A stretch of DNA of 64,000 nt from assembly GCA_963710745.1 (NCBI GenBank), contig CAVQBP010000006.1:1-64000 (forward strand). Direction: 5' to 3'. This DNA is from CAVQBP01 sp963710745 (GTDB lineage Bacteria > Bacteroidota > Ignavibacteria > Ignavibacteriales > Ignavibacteriaceae). This document shows positions 20,135 through 28,672 of the stretch, piece after piece; position 1 is the first letter of the stretch, and every line of letters starts with the position of its first letter. Below the pieces are notes generated by a model that saw nothing but the letters and a program-made list of their open reading frames with translations, searched no databases and was not told the DNA's origin. The position numbers and the translations under genes were made by a program.

Positions 20135-20217
20135 TTATTATTCAAAAGTTACAAATGAATTATTAATTAAAGTTTTTTTTAACAAAATATTCATTCAAAG
20201 TCTATGAAAGGAAAATT

Positions 20218-20560
20218 ATGAAGTCGCCAAAATATCAAATCTATAAAGATAAATCGGGGAAATTTAGATTTCGTCTTTTATTTAGTAATATATATGTTAT
20301 ATTTATAAGTGATGTTTATAATATAAAAGTTGTTTGTTAGAATGTAATTAAATTGTTAAAAATAATGTTTTTAATAAAGAAAGGTTTGTTTTTAATATAT
20401 TTATAAATGTGAAGTTATATTTTAATATTGTATTTGTTAATAAGGAGATTATTGTTTTAAGATATATGTATGTTAATAGAGTAATGTTAAGAAAAGGAAG
20501 AGATTTTTTTATGTGTAATGTTAAATTGTTTTTTAATAAATTTAAGATATTTTTTTTTTT
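20218..20560 (+). pseudogene. YegP-like (DUF1508) gene, destroyed by cytosine loss
   Basis: The 5' end is normal: ATG 20218 after AAAGG, then MKSPKYQIYKDKSGKFRFRL, the start of the DUF1508/YegP repeat. After base 20275 no cytosine occurs and the frame fills with stops. Allowing each T to be C, the next codons can read SNTHVILTSDAYNTKAACQN (DUF1508-like) where the actual reading is SNIYVIFISDVYNIKVVC-stop. After a one-base slip the following part can read VKNNAPNKERFAPN and SYFNIVAANKEII, matching the second DUF1508 repeat. The 3' end is approximate. Family call from the intact start is good; the reconstruction is my manual inference. Confidence 0.7.
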
Positions 20561-21240
20561 TGATAAAGTTTATTAAGTAATTAATAAGTTTATTAAGTGA
20601 TTATTATAAATTTATTTAATAAAATGTATTTTTGAAAGTTTATGTGATGATATGTTGTGTAAATGTGTTTTTAGAATGTTTAAATTAATATAAATAATAA
20701 AAATTAGGTTTTTATTATGTATTTGTTATATATTTTTAAATTGGTAATGGGTGTATATTTGTGATATAAATTTAATGAATTTATTTATATGTTATTATAT
20801 TTAATAGGAGGATAATTTGTTGTATTTAATGTTTTAATAAGTTATTTTATTTTAAAAGGTTTGTTTGATGTAATTAGTTTATGTGTATGTATGTGAAAAA
20901 ATTAGGTTATTTCATTGTATTAAGTTTAAAATGTTTTATGTAATGATTAGATTAATAATATTGTTGTAATATTTGTTATGTATAATAATGTATTAATATC
21001 TTAATTATTAAATTTATTTTTTTATGTTGTTGATAAATTGATGTTTGATGTAAGATTATTTGAAGGAGATATTATGAGTAATGTAATGTATTTATTAGGT
21101 GTATTATTTGTTAAAAAATAGTGTTAGGATTTTTGTGATTAATTTAATTGTATAAATTAGTGAATTGTAATATGATTTTATAAATAAATTTATATTTTAT
21201 TTTTTTTATTGAAGAATTTTTTGTTATTTTTGAATTATAT
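20276..21240 (+). other. cytosine-free tract (2 C in 965 bases of + strand)
   Basis: Direct count: after C20275 the only cytosines before 21241 are at 20913 and 21000. Sampled lines are roughly half T, a third A and a sixth G, as expected if every C of an AT-rich sequence had become T. The left border is sharp; cytosines return gradually between 21241 and 21515. The tract spans the YegP-like relic, ~500 bp without readable genes, and the start of yceI. Confidence 0.9.
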
Positions 21241-21808
21241 CTGTTAAGTTGAGTTTGTTTATTTATTTTGTAAGTATATCGATATATGACTCATATTAAG
21301 TGTTTCATTAGGATAATTTTTGATTATTTTTAGGGTATTTAAAATGAATTCATGTTTATTTCATTTGGTACAACGAAGATTTTGAAACGTATCTGTTATT
21401 TAATTATTAGGTTATTAACTATAAATATTTGTTATTAGCATCTATCTGGAAATAAAGCGTATGTGTAGCGTATCTGAAGAGTATGTGAAATATATATATC
21501 ATGAATTTGTTGAGTAATTGTTAATGACAATCCAACTCGGACTTACACCTTTGCAGGTAAAAGGAAATCTAACACTTCGTGGAGTTACTAAAGAAGTTAC
21601 ACTTAATGTTATCTATAATGGAACAGTTTCAGGGTTTGGTGACAGCAAAGTTGCGGGATTTGAGGTTCGAGGAAAAGTCAATCGTTTTGATTTTGGACTG
21701 CGATGGAATGCATTAACAGAAGCAGGCGGAGTGGTAGTAGGCAACGAAGTGAAAATTGAAATTCCTGCTGAGTACAGCAAAGTACAAGCAGCTGCTAAAG
21801 CAGCATAA
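21074..21808 (+). pseudogene. YceI-family protein gene with garbled N-terminal half
   Basis: YceI proteins are periplasmic lipocalin-like isoprenoid binders. The C-terminal ~95 residues, from about 21524, are clean: VKGNLTLRGVTKEVTLNV, GKVNRFDFGLRWNALTEAGG and GNEVKIEIPAEYS. Upstream, AAGGAGATATT-ATG at 21074 gives a plausible start at the right distance for a ~190-residue YceI, but the codons between are full of stops. Scattered echoes (a THIK segment followed by TTTGAT near 21290-21330, and a GTTKILK reading near 21370) fit the usual HLKSDDFFD and STKI segments. No signal peptide can be read. Damage overlaps the right end of the cytosine-free tract. Confidence 0.7.
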
Positions 21809-21874
21809 TTGTTAATTTGATTTTAAACCAATATTTGAAGAATATTTGTATTGCTGATAGTTATAGGAATTGCT

Positions 21875-22686
21875 ATGAAACTGAATGCTCTAAATAAAAT
21901 GACACAGGAGTTTGACAGCACAGAGCGAATGTCTGTGCTGTTTCTTGGACACGGAAGCTCTATGAATGCAATTGAGGAAAATGAATTTGTTCAGGGATTC
22001 AGAAAAGTCGGGAAGGAAATTCCGAAACCGGCTGTAGTTCTGGTTGTGTCGGCTCACTGGGAGACAAAAGGAACCTTTGTTACTGCAATGGAGAAGCTGA
22101 AAACTATCCACGATTTCAGCGGATTCTCAAAAGAATTGTACGAAGTCCGGTATCTGGCACGGGGAATACTGAACTTGCAAAGGAAACAAAAAGCATGATT
22201 AAAAAAACTGAGGTCGGATTGGATGTAAGCTGGGGGCTTGATCATGGTGCATGGTCTGTCGTGAAGCATCTTTACTCGGATGCAGATGTTCCGGTAATTG
22301 AGCTGAGCCTCGACTATCAGCGGCCGCCGCAGTACCATTACGAACTGGCAAAGGAGCTAGGCTCGCTGCGTAAAAAAGGAATTTTAATTATAGGAAGCGG
22401 AAATATGGTGCATAATCTTCGTATGGTGGACTGGAGAAGGTTAAATGAAACTGATTACGGTTACGATTGGGCTCTTGAAGCCGGCGGGAAGATGAAAAAA
22501 TATATTTTATCGGATGATTACAGGCAGCTTATTAATTACGAATCACAGGGAAAAGAATTTGACCTGGCTGTTTTATCTCCGGAACATTATCTGCCACTGC
22601 TTTATGCTTTAGCTTTGAAAGAAGAAAATGAAAGAGTAAGCTTGTTCAATGATAAAGCTGTGGGAGGTTTGCTAACTATGACTTAA
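21875..22686 (+). pseudogene. YgiD-type extradiol dioxygenase (DODA), single frameshift
   Basis: Class III extradiol ring-cleavage dioxygenase family. The first frame reads MSVLFLGHGSSMNAIEENEF, VVSAHWETKGTFVTAM and KTIHDFSGFSKELYEVRY; the second frame continues KTEVGLDVSWGLDHGAWSV, GSGNMVHNLR and SPEHYLPLLYAL. Metal-ligand histidines (GHGS, SAHW and the C-terminal EHYLP) are all present. At 22151-22165 the expected Y-P-A-P-G becomes Y-L-A-R-G with a one-base loss; after it the other frame gives GNTELAKETKS in register. Start taken at 21875 (AGGAATT upstream). Total ~270 residues when joined, the normal family length. Confidence 0.85.
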
Positions 22687-22743
22687 GTTAAAATTGAGAA
22701 GCAATAAAAAATCTTATTCATTTATATGTTGAAGGATATAAAA

Positions 22744-22953
22744 ATGGAACATAAAGAATATTCAAATGGCAAGATTACAATAGTATGGCAGCTTAAATTG
22801 TGTCAGCATTCCGGGGTATGTGTAAAAACTCTGCCGCAAGTTTATAATACAAAAGTACATCTCTGGATTAAACCGGAAAATGCGACCACAAAAGAATTGA
22901 TTAATCAAGTTGCTAAGTGCTCATCAGGTGCACTTAGCATAAAAGAGATTTAA
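22744..22953 (+). CDS. small (4Fe-4S) mono-cluster protein, Fer4_19 / DUF1271 type
   Basis: 69 residues from ATG 22744 (AAGGAT 6 bp upstream; a longer frame from 22726 is less likely). Pattern CQHSGVCVKTLPQVYN, then WIKPENATTKELINQVAKCSSGALS, characteristic of the divergent single-cluster ferredoxin family. Three cysteines (CxxxxxC and the later C) are visible. Ends 1 bp before the GNAT gene, with which it is commonly paired. Probable role: small electron carrier or stress protein, not established. Confidence 0.88.
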   Translation: MEHKEYSNGKITIVWQLKLCQHSGVCVKTLPQVYNTKVHLWIKPENATTKELINQVAKCSSGALSIKEI

Positions 22954-22954
22954 T

Positions 22955-23239
22955 ATGATTGAAATTAAACAATTTGAAGACGGCACTAAAGGAAGATTTT
23001 CAGCGCTGGATGATGACAAAACTGCAGGGAGTTTGTACTACACTTTTGCAGGCAGTTCAAAAATGATTTTAGACCACACTGAAGTTGATGATGCTTACCG
23101 CGGGAAAAGTATAGGGAAGAAAATATTAATGCATATAGTTAAGTTTGCAAGAGAAAATAATATAAAAATAATTCCGCTCTGCCCGTTTGCTAAATCTGTT
23201 TTTGATAGAACCGAATCTATTAGAGATGTGTTAATCTGA
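22955..23239 (+). CDS. GNAT-type N-acetyltransferase, YjdJ/NATD1-like
   Basis: 94-residue minimal GNAT domain. The acetyl-CoA loop reads VDDAYRGKSIGKKIL (the usual V-x-x-x-x-RGxGxG-x-x-L, with Ser in the middle), and the C-terminal ILMHIVKFARENNIKIIPLCPFAKSVFD is the hallmark of this small family. Tightly linked (1 bp) to the 4Fe-4S protein upstream. Substrate unknown. Complete. Confidence 0.88.
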   Translation: MIEIKQFEDGTKGRFSALDDDKTAGSLYYTFAGSSKMILDHTEVDDAYRGKSIGKKILMHIVKFARENNIKIIPLCPFAKSVFDRTESIRDVLI

Positions 23240-23426
23240 TCAGGCTGCACTTGCTATAGGTACTCCGGGCAATTTAGTTAATGAAGAAAAGACTTTTCTG
23301 TCGGCGGAATAGTTTTTAAGATGTACTAAGAATGACGACATTATATTATAAGATTGATTTTATATATTTTAGAAGATAATAATGTTACCTTAAGTAAAGT
23401 TTAAACGAAACAGATTACATTTCAAA

Positions 23427-24134
23427 ATGAAGGATAAATCAGATATATATTTAGACAATCATTTCATTCACAGAAGTAATTGGCTGAGAGCTGCATTTCT
23501 TGGAGCAAATGACGGAATTCTATCAACATCTAGTCTCGCAATAGGAATTGCTGCTGCAAGCACTGCTAGAGAACCTATTGTGTTAGCAACTATTGCCGGA
23601 CTGGTGGCCGGTGCTTTATCTATGGCAGCAGGTGAATACGTTTCTGTAAGTTCTCAGACGGATGTGGAAGAAGCTGATATTGAGAGAGAAAAACAAGAAT
23701 TAAAGGATATGCTCGAAATTGAATTGCAGCGGTTAGCGGAAATCTATGAAAAAAGAGGACTTAAAAAAGAAACTGCATTAACAGTTGCAAAAGAATTATC
23801 TGAAATCGATGCATTGGGAGCACACAGCAGAGATGAACTGGGTCTAAATGAAATAAGTAAAGCTAAACCAATACAAGCAGCTTTAGCTTCAGGTACAGCA
23901 TTTACGGTCGGGGGAATACTGCTACTTATAGTAGCTCTCCTTATGCGTGTAAAAAGCATTGAATATTATCTCTATGGTTTTGCAATTTTCTTCCTTGTTA
24001 TTTTAGGTTCATTGGCTGCTAAAACCGGAGGTTCAAGTATTGGCAAAGCAATAATTAGAATTACATTCTGGGGAACTGTGGCTATGGGCTTAACTGCATT
24101 TGTTGGATATTTGTTCCGTGTAAATGTTGGATAA
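23427..24134 (+). CDS. VIT1/CCC1-family metal (iron/manganese) transporter
   Basis: 235-residue membrane protein. First helix region NWLRAAFLGANDGILSTSSL and GLVAGALSMAAGEYVSVSSQTDVEEAD, the family signature, followed by the charged cytosolic helices with metal-binding acidic residues (about 70-130) and three further helices to the end. Predicted export or sequestration of Fe2+/Mn2+, consistent with bacterioferritin and rubrerythrin in the same window (inference). About 190 bp lies between it and the GNAT gene. Intact. Confidence 0.93.
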   Translation: MKDKSDIYLDNHFIHRSNWLRAAFLGANDGILSTSSLAIGIAAASTAREPIVLATIAGLVAGALSMAAGEYVSVSSQTDVEEADIEREKQELKDMLEIELQRLAEIYEKRGLKKETALTVAKELSEIDALGAHSRDELGLNEISKAKPIQAALASGTAFTVGGILLLIVALLMRVKSIEYYLYGFAIFFLVILGSLAAKTGGSSIGKAIIRITFWGTVAMGLTAFVGYLFRVNVG

Positions 24135-24347
24135 AAAAACTCAACACAACTTACTATATAAAACAGCTGGGATCAGTGGAATGCAGGCATTTGGTTTTCA
24201 GGTCATCTGCGCCAACCGCCGGTAAAATTGCAACTCGAAAACCGAACCGCTCCATATTGTCAAATGTTTTATACAACTAATTTATTATTTTTTGTTTTTG
24301 AAATATATGTCGTAATAAATGTTGGTTTATATAATATTGAAAAAATT

Positions 24348-25825
24348 ATGAAAATACTTTTAACCGGTGCAACAGGATATATCGGGAAAAGGCTTCTTCC
24401 TGTTTTAATTGAACAGGGACACACCGTTGTCTGCTGTGTGAGAAATAAAAACAGATATCCCTCAGATGGTATCTATAATCACCAGGATATTTCTTTATTT
24501 GAAATTGATTTTCTAAAAGAGTTCTCATCATCAGAATTGATAAAAGATATTGATGCTGCATACTATCTTATTCATTCAATGAGTTCTAATGTAAAAGATT
24601 TCGGTCCGCTTGAAGAAAAATCTGCAAATAATTTTGTTAAGCTGATTGAACAAACTTCTGCAAAGCAAATAATCTATCTTGGCGGAATTACAAATGAAGG
24701 AAAGCTATCCAGACATCTGACATACAGGAAAAGAGTTGAAGAGATATTATCGCAAAGCAGCATTCCTCTCACCTCAATAAAGGCAGGAATAATTGTTGGA
24801 TCGGGGAGTGCCTCTTTTGAAATCATTCGCGACTTTGTTGAAAAATTTCCGGTTATGATTACTCCTAAATGGCTGAACACAAAACATCAGCCGATAGCGA
24901 TCAGGAACATCCTTCAATATCTTTCCGGAGTTCTGCTTAAGCCTGAAACATTTAATAAATCATATGATGTCGGAGGTCCGGGTGTTTTATCTTACAAAGA
25001 AATGCTTTTGCAATTTGCAGAAGTGAGAGGACTAAAAAGGTTTATATTCACTGTTCCGGTTATGACTCCCCGCCTTTCTTCTTACTGGCTTTACTTTGTT
25101 ACATCAACTTCTTACATGCTTGCGATTAATCTTGTTAACAGTATGAAGATTGAAGTTGTTGCAAAAGAAAATGAATTAGAAAAAATGCTGAACATTAAAC
25201 CGATCACATATAAAGAAGCTGTGCAACTGGCTTTTCAAAGGATTGAACAGAACAATGTAATCTCCAGCTGGAAAGATTCTCTTGTATCCAGTTATAATGA
25301 TAATTCATTACTGGAGCATATAAACGTTCCAGGTAACGGCTGTTATTCTGATAAAAGAGAGAAAGAAATTAATAACAATGTTGAAAAAGTTCTTGATAAT
25401 ATATGGTTAATCGGGGGTGAGCGCGGATGGTATTACGGCGATTGGCTTTGGAATATTCGTGGTTTTTTAGATAAAACTCATCGGCGGGGTCGGGCTGCGG
25501 AGAGGGAGAACAAATCTGCACAAAAATTAATACTGGTGATACACTCGATTTCTGGAGAGTTCTTGCTGCTGATAGAGAAAATAAAAGACTGCTTCTTTAT
25601 GCTGAAATGAAACTTCCGGGAGAAGCCTGGCTGGAGTTTAATATTATTGATAAGGGTGAAAAAGCAATTTTAAAACAAACCGCAACATTCCGGCCGAAAG
25701 GAGTTCTGGGAAGACTGTATTGGTATTCTGTAATGCCGTTTCATTATTTTGTTTTTGATGGAATGGCGGAAAATATTGTTAAGTATAAAAAAGTAAGCTC
25801 AGATGATAATTTTACAGCTGGCTGA
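24348..25825 (+). pseudogene. SDR-type NAD(P)-binding protein with C-terminal DUF2867, two frameshifts
   Basis: The N-terminal Rossmann domain begins MKILLTGATGYIGKRLLPVL (start 24348) and continues with YYLIHSMSS and IYLGGITNEG, as in YbjT-like SDRs. The C-terminal DUF2867 region starts WLIGGERGWYYGDWLW. At about 25472 an extra A shifts the frame; the other frame gives LIGGVGLRRGR. At about 25522 another extra A shifts it again, after which TGDTLDFWRVLAADREN and LLLYAEMKLPGEAWLEF follow. So two single-A insertions in A-runs break the gene. Upstream the frame stays open to ~24160 (WDQWNAGIWFSGHLR), possibly a remnant of another gene. Function of intact homologues is unknown. Confidence 0.8.
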
Positions 25826-26117
25826 AAAAATTCCCGTACCTTTAAATATTCAGAAGAATCAGCATCACTTCATACTATGGAATTCTGCATTGCCAATTGG
25901 AGCATCACTCTTAAAGGTTTTCTTGATTGGGGCGAGCATGAAACTGACAAATGGGAAAGGCATCGATTTTAATGTCGAGGTATGGCTTTACTCTGAATGA
26001 AATGAAAATTACTCTCAAAAGCTGCCAATAAAACCTTCTGAAGTTATAATTTTGCATAGCCGGATCCTGCTTCCTGTATTTTATGAATACTAATGTGATT
26101 ATATTAAAATTTTAACT
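25826..26117 (+). other. possible coding remnant before element D
   Basis: One frame at about 25845-25970 reads SLHTMEFCIANWSITLKGF then LDWGEHETDKWERHRF and a stop. It has coding-like composition but no start and no family I recognise; perhaps the rest of a decayed gene. The last ~35 bp repeat the sequence upstream of element C. Confidence 0.3.
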
Positions 26118-26164
26118 CACCCGAAAGATTTAGTTCCTTTTTCATCCCTTTGCCGGATTGAAAT
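26118..26164 (+). promoter_or_regulatory. stress element copy D (core CCTTTTTCATCCCTTTG)
   Basis: CACCCGAAAGATTTAGTT, then the core and CCGGATTGAAAT. Only 28 bp before the response-regulator ATG at 26192, the closest spacing of all copies. Shares ~35 more bases upstream with copy C. Confidence 0.8.
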
Positions 26165-26191
26165 ATCTTCTTTCAATTTTTAATTTCTTTT

Positions 26192-26878
26192 ATGAAAAAA
26201 ATTAGGTTGCTATTAATCGAAGACAACAGGCTGCTCCACGATGGAATTATTGCAATGCTTAAAAAGCAGCAAGATATTAAAATTGTTACGACATCGGGAA
26301 ACAATAAAAATACTCTTAAAAACATTGGGCAGATAAAACCGGATATAATTCTTTTAGACCTGGGTTTGCGCAACCGGAATAGTCTGCTTACAGTAAAAGT
26401 TGTAAAAAAAGATTTTCCCGATGCAAAAGTGATCGTTATGGATCTCGCTCCTGTACTTGGAGATATAAATTTATTTGTTAAAGCAGGTGCCTCAGGTTTT
26501 ATATTGAAAGATGCATCACCCAATGATTTTCTTGAAACCATTCGTGCCGTTGCTGAAGGTGCAAACATACTTCCGCCTAATTTAACCGATTCTCTCTTTT
26601 CAGAAATAGTAGATCATGCACTTAAAGGAGGTAAAGTAAAATTGAAAGAAGCTGTTCGCATGACAAAACGGGAACGGGAGGTTATCGGTTTAATCGGAGA
26701 GGGTCTAAGTAATAAAGAAATCGGACAAAAGATGCACGTTTCAAACTTTACCATCAAAAGTCATATTCATAATATAATGGAAAAGCTTGCATTACATACA
26801 CGTTTGGAAGTTGCAAACTACTCATACTCAGCTGGGACTCTTAAAAAAATTATCAACGACATCTCAATAGCTGTTTAA
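26192..26878 (+). CDS. NarL/FixJ-type response regulator, first of two sister copies
   Basis: 228 residues: receiver domain 1-125 and LuxR-type HTH about 160-225 (MTKREREVIGLIGEGLSNKE, IKSHIHNIMEKL). Acidic pocket Glu10-Asp11, phospho-acceptor Asp56 (ILLDLGLRN) and Lys106 (FILKDAS) are present. The Ser/Thr switch after strand 4 is replaced: VIVMD puts Asp84 there, so activation may differ from the canonical mode. About half the residues match the regulator at 35 kb, which shares the same replacement. No histidine kinase is nearby. Element D directly upstream suggests auto- or co-regulation with the stress genes (inference). Confidence 0.93.
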   Translation: MKKIRLLLIEDNRLLHDGIIAMLKKQQDIKIVTTSGNNKNTLKNIGQIKPDIILLDLGLRNRNSLLTVKVVKKDFPDAKVIVMDLAPVLGDINLFVKAGASGFILKDASPNDFLETIRAVAEGANILPPNLTDSLFSEIVDHALKGGKVKLKEAVRMTKREREVIGLIGEGLSNKEIGQKMHVSNFTIKSHIHNIMEKLALHTRLEVANYSYSAGTLKKIINDISIAV

Positions 26879-26950
26879 AAATTATTAATTAACTCAAATT
26901 GATCTTTTAAGGCGTAATATTCAACTATTTCATTAAGAGAGGAAGTTAAA

Positions 26951-27076
26951 ATGAGCAAAAGTCAGGACAGTAAAAAAAATTCTAAAAAAGAACCTGCTAA
27001 ATCAATGAAAGAAAAAAAGGCGGCTAAAAGAGAGAAAAAAAATGCAAAGAAGAGCCATGGAATTCTGGAAAAGTAA
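26951..27076 (+). CDS. small lysine-rich protein (41 aa)
   Basis: ATG 26951 after GAGGAAG; reads MSKSQDSKKNSKKEPAKSMK and continues KEKK, AAKREKKNAKKSHGILEK. Nearly half the residues are Lys or Arg, with no hydrophobic core, so it is a disordered basic peptide that could bind nucleic acid (inference). Good RBS and clean ends between a response regulator and the RRM gene support it as a real gene; I cannot name a family. Confidence 0.55.
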   Translation: MSKSQDSKKNSKKEPAKSMKEKKAAKREKKNAKKSHGILEK

Positions 27077-27207
27077 TATCATGTGAGTAAATACTCTTAT
27101 ATAATTATACGCATAATAAATATTAGGTTATCTAAACTATTCAGTGTATGTTTATATATCCGGCATTAGGCCTGGATATTTTACTTATTATTTTTTTTGA
27201 GGTTTAA

Positions 27208-27459
27208 GTGAGTACTAAATTATTTGTAGGTTCTCTGCCGTGGTCGGTAGATGATAACCAGTTGCAGGCAGCTTTTGAAACACACGGACCTGTTGTTTCG
27301 GCAAAAATTATTAAAGACCGTACAACCGGCCGTTCCCGTGGTTTCGGCTTTGTGGAAATGGAGAGCTCTTCTGATGCGCAAAATGCTATAAAAGCATTGA
27401 ATGAATCGGAATTATCCGGAAGAAGTATTACGGTTAACGAAGCTAAAGAACGTACTTAA
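27208..27459 (+). CDS. RNA-recognition-motif (RRM) RNA-binding protein
   Basis: 83 residues, a single RRM. RNP2 reads LFVGSL (5-10) and RNP1 reads SRGFGFVEM (about 43-51), both with the aromatic residues that stack on RNA. Start is GTG at 27208 with GAGG upstream. Bacterial RRM proteins of this type are usually cold- or stress-responsive RNA chaperones in Bacteroidota and cyanobacteria. An intrinsic terminator follows at 27487. Intact. Confidence 0.93.
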   Translation: MSTKLFVGSLPWSVDDNQLQAAFETHGPVVSAKIIKDRTTGRSRGFGFVEMESSSDAQNAIKALNESELSGRSITVNEAKERT

Positions 27460-27486
27460 AAATATATTCAATATTGCTTTCTGATT

Positions 27487-27511
27487 GGCGTCTTAAAAAG
27501 ACGCCTTTTTA
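27487..27511 (+). terminator. rho-independent terminator of the RRM gene
   Basis: GGCGTCTT pairs with AAGACGCC over a short A loop, followed by TTTTT. A strong, simple intrinsic terminator 27 bp after the RRM stop codon. Confidence 0.9.
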
Positions 27512-27570
27512 TTTAAAGAATTCATTCATAATGAAAGGTTGGAAAAAAAATTCAATAAACAAACTAATTA

Positions 27571-28431
27571 CTATCCTAAATAAATCATTAATCTTTTAAC
27601 CTTCGCAGATTTCCTTATCTTTCTCAGTGCTTTTTCTCTTATTTGTCTTATCCTTTCCCTTGTAAGATTAAAATTATTACCAATTTCCTCAAGAGTTAAT
27701 TTATTTTCTTTTCCGATACCGAAGCTCATCATTAAAACTTTTATCTCTCTTTCGGTGAGAACAGAGAGCATGTTTTCTATCTCCTTTGAAAGAGATTCTT
27801 TTGTCAGGTTCTCATCCGGTGATGGTTGATTATTATTTGGAAGAATATCCATCATGTTTCTTCCAAAACCATCATCGTTTTTAAGGGGCGCATCTAATGA
27901 AAAATGTGTACCTGAAACTTTTATTGCATGTGCTATAGCTTCAATCGATATTTCAAGAATTCCTGCAAGTTCTTCGTACGTAGGTTTTCTATCATATTCC
28001 TCCTCAAATTCTTTTGAAGCTCTAAATATCTTTCTCGAATTCCCTATAATATTTACCGGGAGATGAACGATCCTTGATTGATCTGCAATTGCCTGGGTTA
28101 TACCTTGCCTTATCCACCATACCGCATATGAAATGAATTTAAATCCGCGTGTTTCATCGAATTTTTGTGTTGCCCGGATCAATCCCAGGTTCCCTTCATT
28201 TATCAAATCAGTAAGTGGAAGGCCCTGGTTCTGATATTGCTTTGCCACCGATACTACAAACCGCAGATTAGATGTTATTAGCTTATTCCTCGCATTCTCA
28301 TTGCCTTTTCTTACTTTTACCGCAAGATCGAACTCCTCTTCCGGGGTTAAAAGATTTACTTTACTTATCTCGGAAAGATACTGTTCAAGCGTTTTACTTT
28401 CCTTAATTGTTAATTGTTTTATTATTTTCAA
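27571..28431 (-). CDS. sigma-70 family RNA polymerase sigma factor, RpoD/SigA-like
   Basis: 286 residues, without the long region 1.1, as in Bacteroidota primary-type sigma factors. Region 1.2 TLEQYLSEISKVNLLTPEEE; region 2 RFVVSVAKQYQNQGLPLTDL, NEGNLGLIRATQKFDETRGF and SYAVWWIRQGITQAI; region 4 with FGIGKENKLTLEEIG and LTRERIRQIREKALRKI. Region 3-4 linker residues differ from typical RpoD (NNNQPSPDENL), so it may be a group 2 paralogue rather than the housekeeping factor. Complete. Confidence 0.9.
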   Translation of the reverse strand: MKIIKQLTIKESKTLEQYLSEISKVNLLTPEEEFDLAVKVRKGNENARNKLITSNLRFVVSVAKQYQNQGLPLTDLINEGNLGLIRATQKFDETRGFKFISYAVWWIRQGITQAIADQSRIVHLPVNIIGNSRKIFRASKEFEEEYDRKPTYEELAGILEISIEAIAHAIKVSGTHFSLDAPLKNDDGFGRNMMDILPNNNQPSPDENLTKESLSKEIENMLSVLTEREIKVLMMSFGIGKENKLTLEEIGNNFNLTRERIRQIREKALRKIRKSAKVKRLMIYLG

Positions 28432-28672
28432 ATAATTTTCCTGTCTGTTCAGATATATAAGTTTTAATAAAACTGTAATATTTGTTAGATAAATGAGATA
28501 ATGCAGAAATCAAAACATTCGGAGATTTAATATAATGAAATAAAAGAAGGATTAAATGTATATAGATTTCACTTGTACATAAATTAAAATCATTAAATTT
28601 ATCAAAGGATGATAAACAGCAGCTGACCGGTTCAATTTTTAATATTGCTGCCTTTAAAGCACAGGTTTGTTA

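Noticed and set aside
20276..21240. Diversity-generating retroelement variable region
   Set aside because: These change adenines at limited sites using a template repeat; here cytosines are lost everywhere and no reverse transcriptase or template was seen.
20276..21240. Tract as simple AT-rich origin or matrix-like DNA
   Set aside because: G stays at normal frequency while C is absent; AT-richness alone would lower both.
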